From Oribacterium asaccharolyticum ACB7 (GTDB lineage Bacteria; Bacillota; Clostridia; Lachnospirales; Lachnospiraceae), in assembly GCF_000238075.1 (NCBI RefSeq), contig NZ_JH414506.1, positions 271,141-335,140 on the forward strand: 64,000 bases of DNA, written 5' to 3'. Shown in pieces: positions 1 to 7,450 of the stretch. Numbering within the stretch: position 1 is the stretch's first letter; the number at the start of each line of letters is the position of its first letter. The notes beneath the pieces are model-generated. The model was not told the DNA's origin. It was given only the letters and a program-made list of their open reading frames with translations, and made no database searches. The translations under genes and the position numbers were made by a program.

Positions 1-852
1 ATGAATTTGGAAGACGAACACGGCTATTACCATGGTGCCTACCGCCCCTTACTGAACTCCCTTAAAGATATTACCGATGACTTATCCAATACCGTTTCAG
101 AAATTTCGTCTTCCGCAGATCAGGTCAATAACGGTGCGGAGCAAGTCAGCAGCGCTTCTCAATCTCTGTCACAGGGTGCGACCGAGCAGGCTTCCTCTAT
201 TGAAGAGTTAAGCGCCACCATGAATGATATCTCCGATAAGATTAAGGATACCGCTCTCATGGCGGAAAAAGCCTCCTCTATGAGTAAAGATGCCGGCGCT
301 GCCGTAAGTGAAAGTAATGACAAGATGAATGAACTGTCTTTGGCTATGCAAGATATTACCGAGAAGTCCAATGAAATCAGTAAGATTATCAAGACCATTG
401 ACGATATCGCATTCCAGACGAATATCCTGTCTTTAAATGCCGCTATTGAGGCGGCCAGAGCCGGAGCTGCCGGAAAGGGCTTTGCAGTTGTCGCGGATGA
501 GGTCGGAAACCTGGCACAAAAATCCGCAAAGGCTGCACAAAATACCGGTGAATTGATTGCCGAAGCAATTGATGCTATTGCAAAGGGTGCCAAGATTTCC
601 GATGAAACCGCCGTATCCCTTCAGAATGTCTCCGAAAGAACCACAACGATTAACCGGATTATTAAGGATATTGCAGCGGCTTCCGAATCCGAATCCGAAG
701 GAATTACACAAATCAGCGTCGGAATGGATCAGATTTCCTCTGTTGTGCAAAGTAACACCGCAACTGCGGAAGAGTCTGCAGCCGCTTCGGAAGAGCTTTC
801 CGGACAGGCGCAGATTCTCAATGACCTGATGAGTAAGTTCACCTTAAAATAA
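1..852 (+). CDS. Methyl-accepting chemotaxis protein, C-terminal part (cut by window edge)
   Basis: This is the cytoplasmic signalling part of a chemotaxis receptor. It relays ligand binding to the CheA/CheW array at the cell pole. The visible 283 residues are a long alpha-helical coiled coil rich in Ala, Ser and Glu, with the conserved hairpin tip near residues 130-165 ([20 protein letters not shown], then [11 protein letters not shown]). No sensor domain, membrane segment or HAMP is visible, so the gene very likely starts before base 1. The ATG at base 1 need not be the true start. It ends in TAA and is followed by a dispersed repeat and a terminator. Family assignment is certain; the ligand is unknown. 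Confidence 0.93.
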   Translation: MNLEDEHGYYHGAYRPLLNSLKDITDDLSNTVSEISSSADQVNNGAEQVSSASQSLSQGATEQASSIEELSATMNDISDKIKDTALMAEKASSMSKDAGAAVSESNDKMNELSLAMQDITEKSNEISKIIKTIDDIAFQTNILSLNAAIEAARAGAAGKGFAVVADEVGNLAQKSAKAAQNTGELIAEAIDAIAKGAKISDETAVSLQNVSERTTTINRIIKDIAAASESESEGITQISVGMDQISSVVQSNTATAEESAAASEELSGQAQILNDLMSKFTLK

Positions 853-883
853 AAGGATCGGTGCTTTATCACATAGCACTCGT

Positions 884-924
884 TAAACGAGATACCGCAC
901 GCTTTGCGAGCGATACTCGTTATG
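884..924 (+). repeat. Dispersed palindromic repeat, copy 1
   Basis: An imperfect palindrome: AACGAGATACCGCACGC on the left pairs with GCGAGCGATACTCGTT on the right around a TTT loop. Near-identical elements lie at 10288-10351, 29492-29531, 50506-50549 and 54817-54855. This copy sits between the receptor stop codon and its terminator. It is REP-like in form; function unknown. Confidence 0.75.
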
Positions 925-934
925 AACAAAGAGA

Positions 935-971
935 AAAGTGTCGCACGGTAAACAGCGTGCGGCACTTTTTC
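935..971 (+). terminator. Rho-independent terminator of the chemotaxis receptor
   Basis: The arms AAAGTGTCGCACG and CGTGCGGCACTTT pair almost perfectly around an 8-base loop, and the right arm runs into a T-rich tract. The position 80 bases after the receptor stop fits termination on the plus strand. The convergent sirtuin gene could use the other strand. Confidence 0.85.
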
Positions 972-994
972 TTTGTTCTATTTTGATTTCCGGC

Positions 995-1720
995 TTATAG
1001 GACAATTTTTTCCAGAATCTCCCCTATCGGAGCATGAATAGAGAGCTCCGCTCTCACCGCCCTTCCCGTCTCCGCTTTATTGATAAGCACAAGGTGCTTT
1101 CCCCGGAAATAATCGATAAAGCCTGCTGCCGGATAGACCACAAGAGAGGTCCCGCCAATAATCAGCGTATCCGCATTCGTAATCGCCGTAACGGCATCCT
1201 CTATCGTCTTACTGTCTAGACTTTCTTCATATAGCACCACATCCGGCTTGATGACTCCGTTGCAGGAACAATGGGGAACCCCATCCGACTCTTTGATAAA
1301 CTTTGCAGGATAAAACTTGTGGCAACTAAGGCAATAGTTCCGGTGAATACTGCCGTGCAGTTCATAAACGATCTTACTTCCCGCCTTCTGATGCAGTCCG
1401 TCAATATTCTGTGTTACCACCGCTTTCAATTTTCCGGCTTGTTCCAGCTCCGCGAGTTTCCGATGTGCCGCATTCGGCTCCGCATCAAGACAAAGCATTT
1501 TTTCTTTATAGAAGCGATAAAATACTTCCGGCTTCGTAAGAAAAAAACTGTGGCTGATGATTTGTTCCGGCGGATAACTGTACTTTTCATGATAGAGCCC
1601 ATCCTCACTCCGAAAGTCCGGAATTCCACTTTCCGTGGAAACACCCGCCCCGCCGAAAAATACGATATGCGCGCTTTCGTCTATGATTTCCTGTAAGGCG
1701 CTGATTTCTTGTTCATACAT
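995..1720 (-). CDS. cobB: Sir2-family NAD-dependent protein deacylase
   Basis: A sirtuin that removes acyl groups from lysines using NAD+, releasing nicotinamide and O-acyl-ADP-ribose. Counting from the chosen start (241 residues), the NAD-binding motif GAGVSTESGIPDFR is at 24-37, TQNIDGLH at about 103-110, the catalytic His at 122 (ELHGS), and four zinc-ligand cysteines at 130, 133, 151 and 153. The start at 1720 is preferred over an upstream ATG at 1777 because the family begins here and GGGAG lies 11 bases upstream. The extra 19 residues of the longer version show no family similarity. The gene diverges from the fluoride channel gene and sits alone. Substrates cannot be inferred. Confidence 0.9.
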   Translation of the reverse strand: MYEQEISALQEIIDESAHIVFFGGAGVSTESGIPDFRSEDGLYHEKYSYPPEQIISHSFFLTKPEVFYRFYKEKMLCLDAEPNAAHRKLAELEQAGKLKAVVTQNIDGLHQKAGSKIVYELHGSIHRNYCLSCHKFYPAKFIKESDGVPHCSCNGVIKPDVVLYEESLDSKTIEDAVTAITNADTLIIGGTSLVVYPAAGFIDYFRGKHLVLINKAETGRAVRAELSIHAPIGEILEKIVL

Positions 1721-1891
1721 CCTATTTATGACTCCCTTCCGACAATGATTTCCGCCCTGCTCCTCTCGGCTACGCATGCCGTTCTTTACAATCTATAAAA
1801 AGAAACTGTAGAATAGACGCAGCTTTACAGTATTCTGCGGACTTTCTTTTCTATGCCACTATTATACACTTTACAAGGAGGAACGTTAATT

Positions 1892-2272
1892 ATGGAGTTT
1901 CTATTTGTTGCAATGGGCGGTGCGATTGGTGCTATGGCAAGATATGCTATCAGTCTTATCCCGATTAAATCAGAATTTCCACTCTTAACTCTGCTTACAA
2001 ATATTTTAGGCGCGATTCTAATCGGTTTTATTGTAGGATTTGCAAGCAATAGAGACAATATCTCCGGAAACACCGTACTTTTCTGGAAAACCGGAGTATG
2101 TGGCGGATTCACTACCTTCTCTACCTTCTCACTGGAAGCATTTCATCTAATGGAGCACAAGCAATACAGCCTAAGCGGAATCTATATCGCGCTGAGTGTT
2201 CTGTGCTGTCTCCTGGGAATCCTATGCGGAAACAGACTGGCGGCAATGATAAAGGGCTCCCTCTGTCCATGA
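1892..2272 (+). CDS. crcB: CrcB/Fluc-type fluoride channel
   Basis: A small four-helix membrane protein that lets fluoride leave the cell; Fluc proteins work as dual-topology dimers. The 126 residues show the family marks: GGAIGAMARY near the N terminus, the polar Asn at 37 in helix 2 (TNILGA), and the pore motif GGFTTFSTFS at 71-80. The start at 1892 has AAGGAGG 11 bases upstream, whereas an in-frame ATG at 1853 has no ribosome site. Many bacteria carry tandem crcB genes, but only one copy is visible here, which fits a homodimer. No fluoride riboswitch was recognised upstream. Confidence 0.92.
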   Translation: MEFLFVAMGGAIGAMARYAISLIPIKSEFPLLTLLTNILGAILIGFIVGFASNRDNISGNTVLFWKTGVCGGFTTFSTFSLEAFHLMEHKQYSLSGIYIALSVLCCLLGILCGNRLAAMIKGSLCP

Positions 2273-2303
2273 AGTTAGGAATAGCACACCATGTCCATTC
2301 CTA

Positions 2304-3257
2304 TCAACAAATATAGAACGAATAGTCGATATCTTTTTCTGCGCTGATATGATAAGCCTCTTCAACATCGCTGCCCCAACTGTCTATGCCACCGACTCCA
2401 CGAACTGCACCATAGATGCACAATACCGTTCTTCTCGCCGGCGGTAATTCTTCGTGGTGTAAAGCATTCTCTATTTCACTTGCAGTATAGGGCAGACATG
2501 AAAAATCGAATTTTGCATCTGCCATTTCGATTCGAAGCGTATGCTGAGATCCATCCGTTTTGCTTCTATCCTGACTGGTACGACGTGTAACTTCAAGCCA
2601 TTCCGTATCCATTCTCATACCACATTCCTGCGGCACGATATAGGGTGTCAAACTGAGATCGGTAACTTCAAATACGCCTTGTTGCGCACCCGCTTTTCGA
2701 TCCGGATACGTCTCTCCTGACAATCCTTTATAAATATACTTTTCTGCAACTGTGGGCAGAATAAACCGCATGCCAAAAACCGGAAGTTCCGGAAGATCCT
2801 TCTTTCCATCATAGTGTACATCTACTTTGATTTTTCCGGACGGATTGACGGTATATGACACGATAACGGTCGTAGAGGGAACAGAAATGGTCTTATACAG
2901 ATACTTGACCGTAATCTCATTTGCCGATACATCTCCACCATAGCTGTTGTTATCCGGTGCCTTACAATTCTGCACCGCTCCATCCATAATGACCGTAATG
3001 TCCTGACAATCAATAAACATATCCGCTGCTAGCCAATGACCACTTTTAATGTGAAATTTACTTCCTCTGTCGTTATCTGTCAAAGCCCTCCAAAATGTAG
3101 GCTTAGGGCACCGGAATAGCCATTCATATCCATCCTTCACTATCGATTCAAGCCCACCCTGGGCATAGGAAAAAATGTAACTAAACCCCTCTCCATGTAC
3201 GCCAAGAGTAAAATCGCCATATACCACCCTTAATTTTTCATTATCTGTATAAGCCAT
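2304..3257 (-). CDS. lacM: Beta-galactosidase small subunit (LacM type)
   Basis: This 317-residue protein corresponds to the C-terminal domain of GH2 beta-galactosidases (the Bgal_small_N domain) encoded as a separate subunit. The region around TFWRALTDNDRGSKF (residues 54-68) is the conserved entry of that domain and supplies part of the substrate pocket. It has no catalytic glutamates of its own, so it should need LacL. Its ATG lies inside the end of lacL, with a 17-base overlap in another frame, and GAGG is 8 bases upstream, which suggests translational coupling. Two-gene LacLM enzymes are known from lactobacilli and Leuconostoc. Length and overlap match that arrangement, so this is not a frameshifted LacZ. 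Confidence 0.92.
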   Translation of the reverse strand: MAYTDNEKLRVVYGDFTLGVHGEGFSYIFSYAQGGLESIVKDGYEWLFRCPKPTFWRALTDNDRGSKFHIKSGHWLAADMFIDCQDITVIMDGAVQNCKAPDNNSYGGDVSANEITVKYLYKTISVPSTTVIVSYTVNPSGKIKVDVHYDGKKDLPELPVFGMRFILPTVAEKYIYKGLSGETYPDRKAGAQQGVFEVTDLSLTPYIVPQECGMRMDTEWLEVTRRTSQDRSKTDGSQHTLRIEMADAKFDFSCLPYTASEIENALHHEELPPARRTVLCIYGAVRGVGGIDSWGSDVEEAYHISAEKDIDYSFYIC

Positions 3258-5145
3258 AGTAATACCTCACTTCCTGCATTGCCGGTTTCTCTCTACGGTC
3301 TGCGAATAAAATACCATTTGCAGAAAATTCATAATCGGCAGGTCGATCTTCAAAATCACCGCCATAACGGAGAACATCCTTCCCTGTAACCGGATCTTTT
3401 ACCAAGATTGCCTGATCTATGAAGTCCCAAATAAATCCGCCTTGATACAGGTCAAATTCATCAATCAGCTTCATGTAATCCCCAAGGCCGCCCATTGAGT
3501 TCCCCATATCGTGCATAAACTCGCATAAAATGTACGGCTTTTTCGGTTTATCACTTAAATATTCCGCTACATCCTTGGGGTTTGCGTACATCCTACTCTC
3601 AATATCTGAAATTGTATCTTCGTATGCTCTATTATAATAGGAACTTTCATAATGAACTAAACGTCCATCCTTCTTATCCTTAAAATAAACGTTCATAGCC
3701 TCGATGTCATCGCCTGCATAGGACTCATTTCCTAAAGACCAGAATAAAATCGAAGTATGGTTTTTAAAAGTTTCAAAGCTGGTTCTTGCACGATCCATAA
3801 CAGCTTCTTTCCACTGGGGAATAGACCCCGGCACGTTGCAAGACGGTTCAATAGCACCGAGCTTTTGAAAACTTCCATGGCTTTCCAGATTGCACTCTGC
3901 CATGACATAAATTCCGGCTTCATCGCAAAGAAAATACCAGGGGATTTGATCCGGATAATGGCAGGTACGTACGGAATTGATATTATTTTTCAAAATACAT
4001 GCTATATCGGAATGCATCTCCTCCATTCCGATGCATCTTCCGGTCTTTGGGCTCCATTCATGACGGTTAACCCCTGTGATGACGAGACGCTTTCCATTTA
4101 GATAAATGACCTTATCCATGATTTCTACTCTTCTAAAGCCAATATCATACGGTACAAGCTCCAGTAACTCTCCATTCTCGGCATTTTTTAACGCAATTGT
4201 TGCTTGATATAAATAGGGGTGGTGGTTATCCCAAGATTTAATTACGCCAACATCCGTATATATTTCTCCCGTGAGGTTTCCGTTTAAGCCTTGTAATGGA
4301 ACACTGTTCTCCGCAACCACATTCCCTTCTCTATCTCTCAACACAAACTGCGCATGGACAGTGACTTGCTTTCGAGCAGATACTCTCATACTCACCGCTA
4401 CACTTCCATGTTCATTGTCCGGGTTCAATACAGGCTTAAACCACACATCCTCCATATGGACATCCGGCACTGCTTTCAACGTAACATTTCTAAAGATTCC
4501 AAAGAAACGGAAGAAGTCCTGATCTTCCAAAAATGCCGCCGTACTCATTTTATGAACCTGTACGGCAAGGATATTATTTTTTTCACGAATATACGGTGTA
4601 AGATCAAACTCAGATGGTGTAAAACTATCCTCAGCGTAACCCACAAACTGCCCATTAATCCACAAATACATCGCTTCCTCTACTCCTTCGAAGCAAATGC
4701 GGATTCTTTTTCCAAGCATCGTCGGTTTTAAATCAAAATGTTTCAGATAAGAGCCCACAGGATTATAGCTCGCTTCCGAAAACATTCCTTCCTCTGCTCC
4801 CGTGCTGTCCAGGCTATACGCACCTCGGTGGTACTCTTTGCCTTCCCATGGATACATGGTATTGATATAGCGAATCTGATCATATCCGGCCAGTTCGATA
4901 TGCCCTGGCACCATGATTTTATCAAAATCGGAAGCATCAAATCCCTCTTCATAAAAGTTGCCGGGCCTACTCGCTGCATTTTTGCTAAATGCAAAGTCCC
5001 ACTGGCCATTCAGTGACTGGAACAAAGGGTTTTCCGGTTTTTCCATATCCGCATAATTCAGATAGTATGAATGGTCACTATGTGCATCCAATTGATTCAC
5101 ACGAAAAATTTCCGGATTATCCAACCATTTTATGCAAGCGTTCAT
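3241..5145 (-). CDS. lacL: Beta-galactosidase large subunit (LacL type, GH2)
   Basis: Catalytic subunit of a heterodimeric cytoplasmic beta-galactosidase hydrolysing lactose and related galactosides. In 634 residues it has the jelly-roll sugar-binding domain (about 40-220), an immunoglobulin-like domain (about 225-340) and the TIM barrel. The acid/base Glu is E474 (LGNES) and the nucleophile is E542 (ILCEFMHDMGNS). The protein stops where single-chain LacZ would continue into the small domain, which here is lacM. AAAGGAG precedes the ATG at 5145. The ATGA overlaps the stop of a broken fucosidase reading frame, so a glycosidase operon probably once existed. No lactose permease or dedicated regulator is adjacent. 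Confidence 0.94.
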   Translation of the reverse strand: MNACIKWLDNPEIFRVNQLDAHSDHSYYLNYADMEKPENPLFQSLNGQWDFAFSKNAASRPGNFYEEGFDASDFDKIMVPGHIELAGYDQIRYINTMYPWEGKEYHRGAYSLDSTGAEEGMFSEASYNPVGSYLKHFDLKPTMLGKRIRICFEGVEEAMYLWINGQFVGYAEDSFTPSEFDLTPYIREKNNILAVQVHKMSTAAFLEDQDFFRFFGIFRNVTLKAVPDVHMEDVWFKPVLNPDNEHGSVAVSMRVSARKQVTVHAQFVLRDREGNVVAENSVPLQGLNGNLTGEIYTDVGVIKSWDNHHPYLYQATIALKNAENGELLELVPYDIGFRRVEIMDKVIYLNGKRLVITGVNRHEWSPKTGRCIGMEEMHSDIACILKNNINSVRTCHYPDQIPWYFLCDEAGIYVMAECNLESHGSFQKLGAIEPSCNVPGSIPQWKEAVMDRARTSFETFKNHTSILFWSLGNESYAGDDIEAMNVYFKDKKDGRLVHYESSYYNRAYEDTISDIESRMYANPKDVAEYLSDKPKKPYILCEFMHDMGNSMGGLGDYMKLIDEFDLYQGGFIWDFIDQAILVKDPVTGKDVLRYGGDFEDRPADYEFSANGILFADRREKPAMQEVRYYYGLYR

Positions 5146-5342
5146 AGGGCTCCTTTCTTTTTTGCAAACCTCTGATACCTATCCTCATTTCTGAATACAC
5201 GATCGTAATCATCTTCCTCTTGATGATAAAACCAACCCGGACGAATAGAGTCTTGCTGACTTAGCTCCGCGGTGATTGCAGGATCCGTCATATCAGCGGC
5301 TACAACACTCCATTCACTCGGACGAACCTGTCAGGCTTCATT
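5142..5342 (-). pseudogene. Remnant of an alpha-L-fucosidase (GH29)
   Basis: About 62 codons read openly into the lacL start, ending in a TGA that shares bases with the lacL ATG. The translation contains SIRPGWFYHQEEDD, which strongly recalls the conserved block of GH29 alpha-L-fucosidases, preceded by SEWSVVAADM. Just upstream the same frame reads NEA and then a TGA where the family usually has NEAG, so a Gly codon may have become a stop. Before that, similarity fades. No catalytic part of the enzyme is left, so it cannot be active. Identification rests on recalled family motifs. Confidence 0.6.
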
Positions 5343-5445
5343 ATAAAAACTATTTCTGTGAAAGTTATCGCATGTTTTTTGATGCATGCTTACATGACAT
5401 GATCGTCGTTGCCAATTATATTAGATCACATTCTTAATACATTTT

Positions 5446-5556
5446 ATGTTAGAAAACATTCCTGACACATCCTCAATTCTGTCAGAGGAGCAGAAGGAAC
5501 TAATGCCTTGGTTGGAGGAATCACCGGAAAGCTGTAGAAAAAACAAAACAAGGTAA
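5446..5556 (+). pseudogene. Possible C-terminal scrap of an IS66-type transposase
   Basis: A 36-codon reading frame ends ...LMPWLEESPESCRKNKTR after the phrase ENIPDT. This is like the tail of IS66-family transposases, where an IPDT-like phrase precedes a PW..LPE.CR ending. It has no ribosome site, and the preceding bases contain stops in all frames. It could equally be chance. Together with the fucosidase remnant it makes 5146-5600 look like a decayed stretch. Low confidence. Confidence 0.3.
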
Positions 5557-5557
5557 A

Positions 5558-5593
5558 GAAAAATCTGCCAGTCTAAAAAACAGCAGATTTTTT
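5558..5593 (-). terminator. Terminator after the Rrf2-linked reductase
   Basis: The arms AAAATCTGC (5560-5568) and GCAGATTTT (5583-5591) pair perfectly. Read on the minus strand the hairpin follows the reductase stop by 14 bases and leads into TCTTT. It also has T residues on the plus side, so it may act in both directions. Confidence 0.7.
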
Positions 5594-5604
5594 GAACGTA
5601 CAGG

Positions 5605-6615
5605 TTATTTGTCATTTACTTTCAAAATCGTTTTCCCCTTCGATTTCCCCTGCTTTACTTTGTCTAAGGCTTCATTGACTTCTTCTAAGGAAAATACCGT
5701 ATCCACCGAGGTTTCCAAGGGCCTCTCCGAAGAAAAGAGTTCTCCAATCTTTTCCAGTTGTGCTCCATCCTCATGGACAAAAAGGAAATCATAGCTCTGT
5801 CCCTTTTCCTCCGCCATCTTGTCATACTTCCTTCCGGCAAATCCGAAAAGGAGCTGCTTTAGGAAGGACAGACCTGCTCTTTTCGCAAATCTTCCGTTGG
5901 GCAGTCCTCTTAAGGACACAAGGCTTCCTCCCTTCTTTAATACTTTAAATTCATTGGGAAGTTCACGATCTCCAAGAGTATCCAATACATAATCCACATC
6001 CTTTAAGACATCGGCATAGTTTTCCTTTTTGTAGTCAATAAAGCGGTCAACACCCAGCTTCTCAACCCGTTCCGCATTGTCTCCACTACCGGTGGTATAG
6101 ACGGTAAGTCCAAGGCTTTTCGCAATGGGAATGGCCATGGCTCCAAGGCTTCCTGTTCCGCCGGATATAAAGACGGATTCTCCGGCCTTAGGCTGCATGA
6201 TTTCAAAGGCCTGCATAGCGGTTAAGGCGGTTAAAGGCACGGTTGCCGCCTCATCATAGGAAAGGTAATCCGGAATAGGAGCCAAAGCCCCTTCCTCTAC
6301 CGCTGCATATTCCGCAAAGGCACCGATCTTGGAAAGGGGCATTCTACCGTATACCCGATCCCCTGCCTCAAAATGCTTTACGGCGGAACCTACGGCTTCC
6401 ACCTGTCCCGCAAATTCATTTCCCATAATCAAAGGCAAGCTATAAGGTACAATCAGCTTGACCTCTCCCCGAATAATCATATTGTCCAGGGGATTTACTG
6501 CTGCGGTAAAAACCTTAACCAAGACTTCCTTTTCCCTTGGACTTGGCTTTTCCACCTCTTGTATCTCCAGTTTTCTTCCATTCTTATCATAATTTGTTAA
6601 AACCGCTGCTTTCAT
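5605..6615 (-). CDS. NADP-dependent oxidoreductase of the quinone reductase-like MDR group
   Basis: A 336-residue medium-chain dehydrogenase/reductase. Residues 1-125 form the GroES-like catalytic fold. GGTGSLGAMAIPIAKSLG near 150-167 is the dinucleotide-binding loop of the Rossmann domain. The zinc-ligand pattern of alcohol dehydrogenases is missing, which points to the zinc-free quinone oxidoreductase/enal reductase type. Such enzymes reduce quinones or reactive carbonyls with NADPH. The gene follows an Rrf2-type regulator by 10 bases on the same strand, so it is probably that regulator's target and may answer to oxidative or electrophile stress. Exact substrate unknown. Confidence 0.85.
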   Translation of the reverse strand: MKAAVLTNYDKNGRKLEIQEVEKPSPREKEVLVKVFTAAVNPLDNMIIRGEVKLIVPYSLPLIMGNEFAGQVEAVGSAVKHFEAGDRVYGRMPLSKIGAFAEYAAVEEGALAPIPDYLSYDEAATVPLTALTAMQAFEIMQPKAGESVFISGGTGSLGAMAIPIAKSLGLTVYTTGSGDNAERVEKLGVDRFIDYKKENYADVLKDVDYVLDTLGDRELPNEFKVLKKGGSLVSLRGLPNGRFAKRAGLSFLKQLLFGFAGRKYDKMAEEKGQSYDFLFVHEDGAQLEKIGELFSSERPLETSVDTVFSLEEVNEALDKVKQGKSKGKTILKVNDK

Positions 6616-6625
6616 TTGCTTTCCC

Positions 6626-7054
6626 CTACTCTTTCTCTTTTAACTCTTTTCTCATGGCATTCACACAATCTTCCAGACTCATACCGGCAAGTTTTTCTTC
6701 CATCTCTTTTTCCATCCTGTTGAACATCCCCTCTAAGGTGGGCTTGATATTCCGCCCCACAATACATTCATCATTGGGATTTTGGTGAATATCAAAGATA
6801 TGGACTTGATTCACTTCCATAATGCTTTTATAAATTTCCAGTAAGGAAATCTCCCTTGCCGGCTTTAGCAGACGAAATCCGCTAATTCCCTTACGCCCTT
6901 CAATGATTCCTACCTTACTGAGCCTTGTGGTTAACTTCCTAATATAACTGGCATTGGTTCCCACGCTGTTCGCGATCTGCTCGGAATTCACCGGTGTTTC
7001 CGACTCGGATATCATAATCAGGGAATGAATTGCTGAAGAAAATTTTGTATCCAT
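6626..7054 (-). CDS. Rrf2-family transcriptional regulator
   Basis: A 142-residue winged-helix repressor. The helix-turn-helix lies at about 22-45 (SEQIANSVGTNASYIRKLTTRL), followed by the wing with GRKGISGFRLLKP at 53-65. Unlike IscR or NsrR it lacks the three closely spaced cysteines that hold an Fe-S cluster. Only Cys97 and Cys130 are present, so thiol sensing is possible, as in Rrf2 proteins that sense oxidants by disulphide formation. It is co-transcribed with the reductase downstream. A 13-bp palindrome just after the likely promoter (7197-7209) is a good candidate for its own operator. Confidence 0.88.
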   Translation of the reverse strand: MDTKFSSAIHSLIMISESETPVNSEQIANSVGTNASYIRKLTTRLSKVGIIEGRKGISGFRLLKPAREISLLEIYKSIMEVNQVHIFDIHQNPNDECIVGRNIKPTLEGMFNRMEKEMEEKLAGMSLEDCVNAMRKELKEKE

Positions 7055-7196
7055 CTTAGTCCTCCAATTGGTACGTTGCGATATATTCTACATTTTCCGC
7101 TGTGGAAACTCTGCCTTCTGATAAGTTCTGACACTGACTCTGTTCTTTATTGTGCTGTTCATTTCCTACTACTCTATATCCCGATTTAAATGTATT

Positions 7197-7241
7197 TGTA
7201 TCTGATACATTTACTTTATAGCTGTTTTCTTCCTTTGTCAA
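7197..7241 (-). promoter_or_regulatory. Promoter of the rrf2-reductase operon with a palindromic operator
   Basis: On the minus strand TTGACA (7236-7241) is followed after 17 bases by TAAAGT (7213-7218; TATAAA one step earlier is an alternative). Just beyond lies the perfect palindrome TGTATCTGATACA (7197-7209), where an Rrf2 dimer could block initiation. The leader to the start codon would be about 150 bases and holds no clear gene. Confidence 0.6.
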
Positions 7242-7310
7242 CTGTTTTTCTCTTACTTTGAAATACTCCCATACTGTCCTACACCGCTTTAAGTAGTTCT
7301 CCTCATTTCA

Positions 7311-7339
7311 TTGACAAGAATGATTAGAATGGTTAGAAT
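7311..7339 (+). promoter_or_regulatory. Strong sigma-A promoter of the AlbA_2/ATPase regulator gene
   Basis: TTGACA at 7311-7316, a 17-base spacer, then TAGAAT at 7334-7339 (five of six consensus bases). The -10 hexamer lies inside a set of 9-bp tandem repeats. The start codon is 112 bases downstream. Confidence 0.7.
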
Positions 7340-7357
7340 AATTAGAATGGTTAGAAA
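7322..7357 (+). repeat. Four tandem 9-bp repeats over a promoter
   Basis: Four head-to-tail units, GATTAGAAT, GGTTAGAAT, AATTAGAAT and GGTTAGAAA, sharing the core TTAGAA. They cover the spacer, the -10 hexamer and the likely start of transcription. Nearly one unit per helical turn puts every copy on a similar face, as expected for cooperative binding by a regulator, plausibly the downstream gene product. Confidence 0.8.
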
Positions 7358-7450
7358 GAATTGGTATTCTTGAAATGTTTGGAAGTCAATAAAAATGGAG
7401 CAACCGGACAAGAATGTTGGAAACTCTAAAGAAATTCGGAAGGTGAGAAA

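Noticed and set aside
1721..1891. A fluoride riboswitch before crcB
   Set aside because: The region has a weak AGAATA..TATTCT inverted repeat but none of the conserved GG-rich and pseudoknot elements of the crcB motif that I could recognise.
2304..5145. A frameshifted single-chain lacZ
   Set aside because: Both halves have good starts, normal subunit lengths and the short overlap typical of lacL-lacM pairs, so two genes are more likely.
5421..5615. A 64-residue minus-strand frame between the lac genes and the reductase
   Set aside because: It contains the reductase's terminator and lies antisense to the IS66-like scrap; no family features.
7056..7241. A 61-residue minus-strand reading frame upstream of the Rrf2 gene
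   Set aside because: Its start codon overlaps the -35 hexamer, it has no ribosome site, and it covers the operator and leader. Better read as untranslated DNA.
7322..7357. CRISPR-like array
   Set aside because: The units are only 9 bp and strictly tandem without spacers. The 29-bp repeat at 57175 is also tandem. No cas genes are present.
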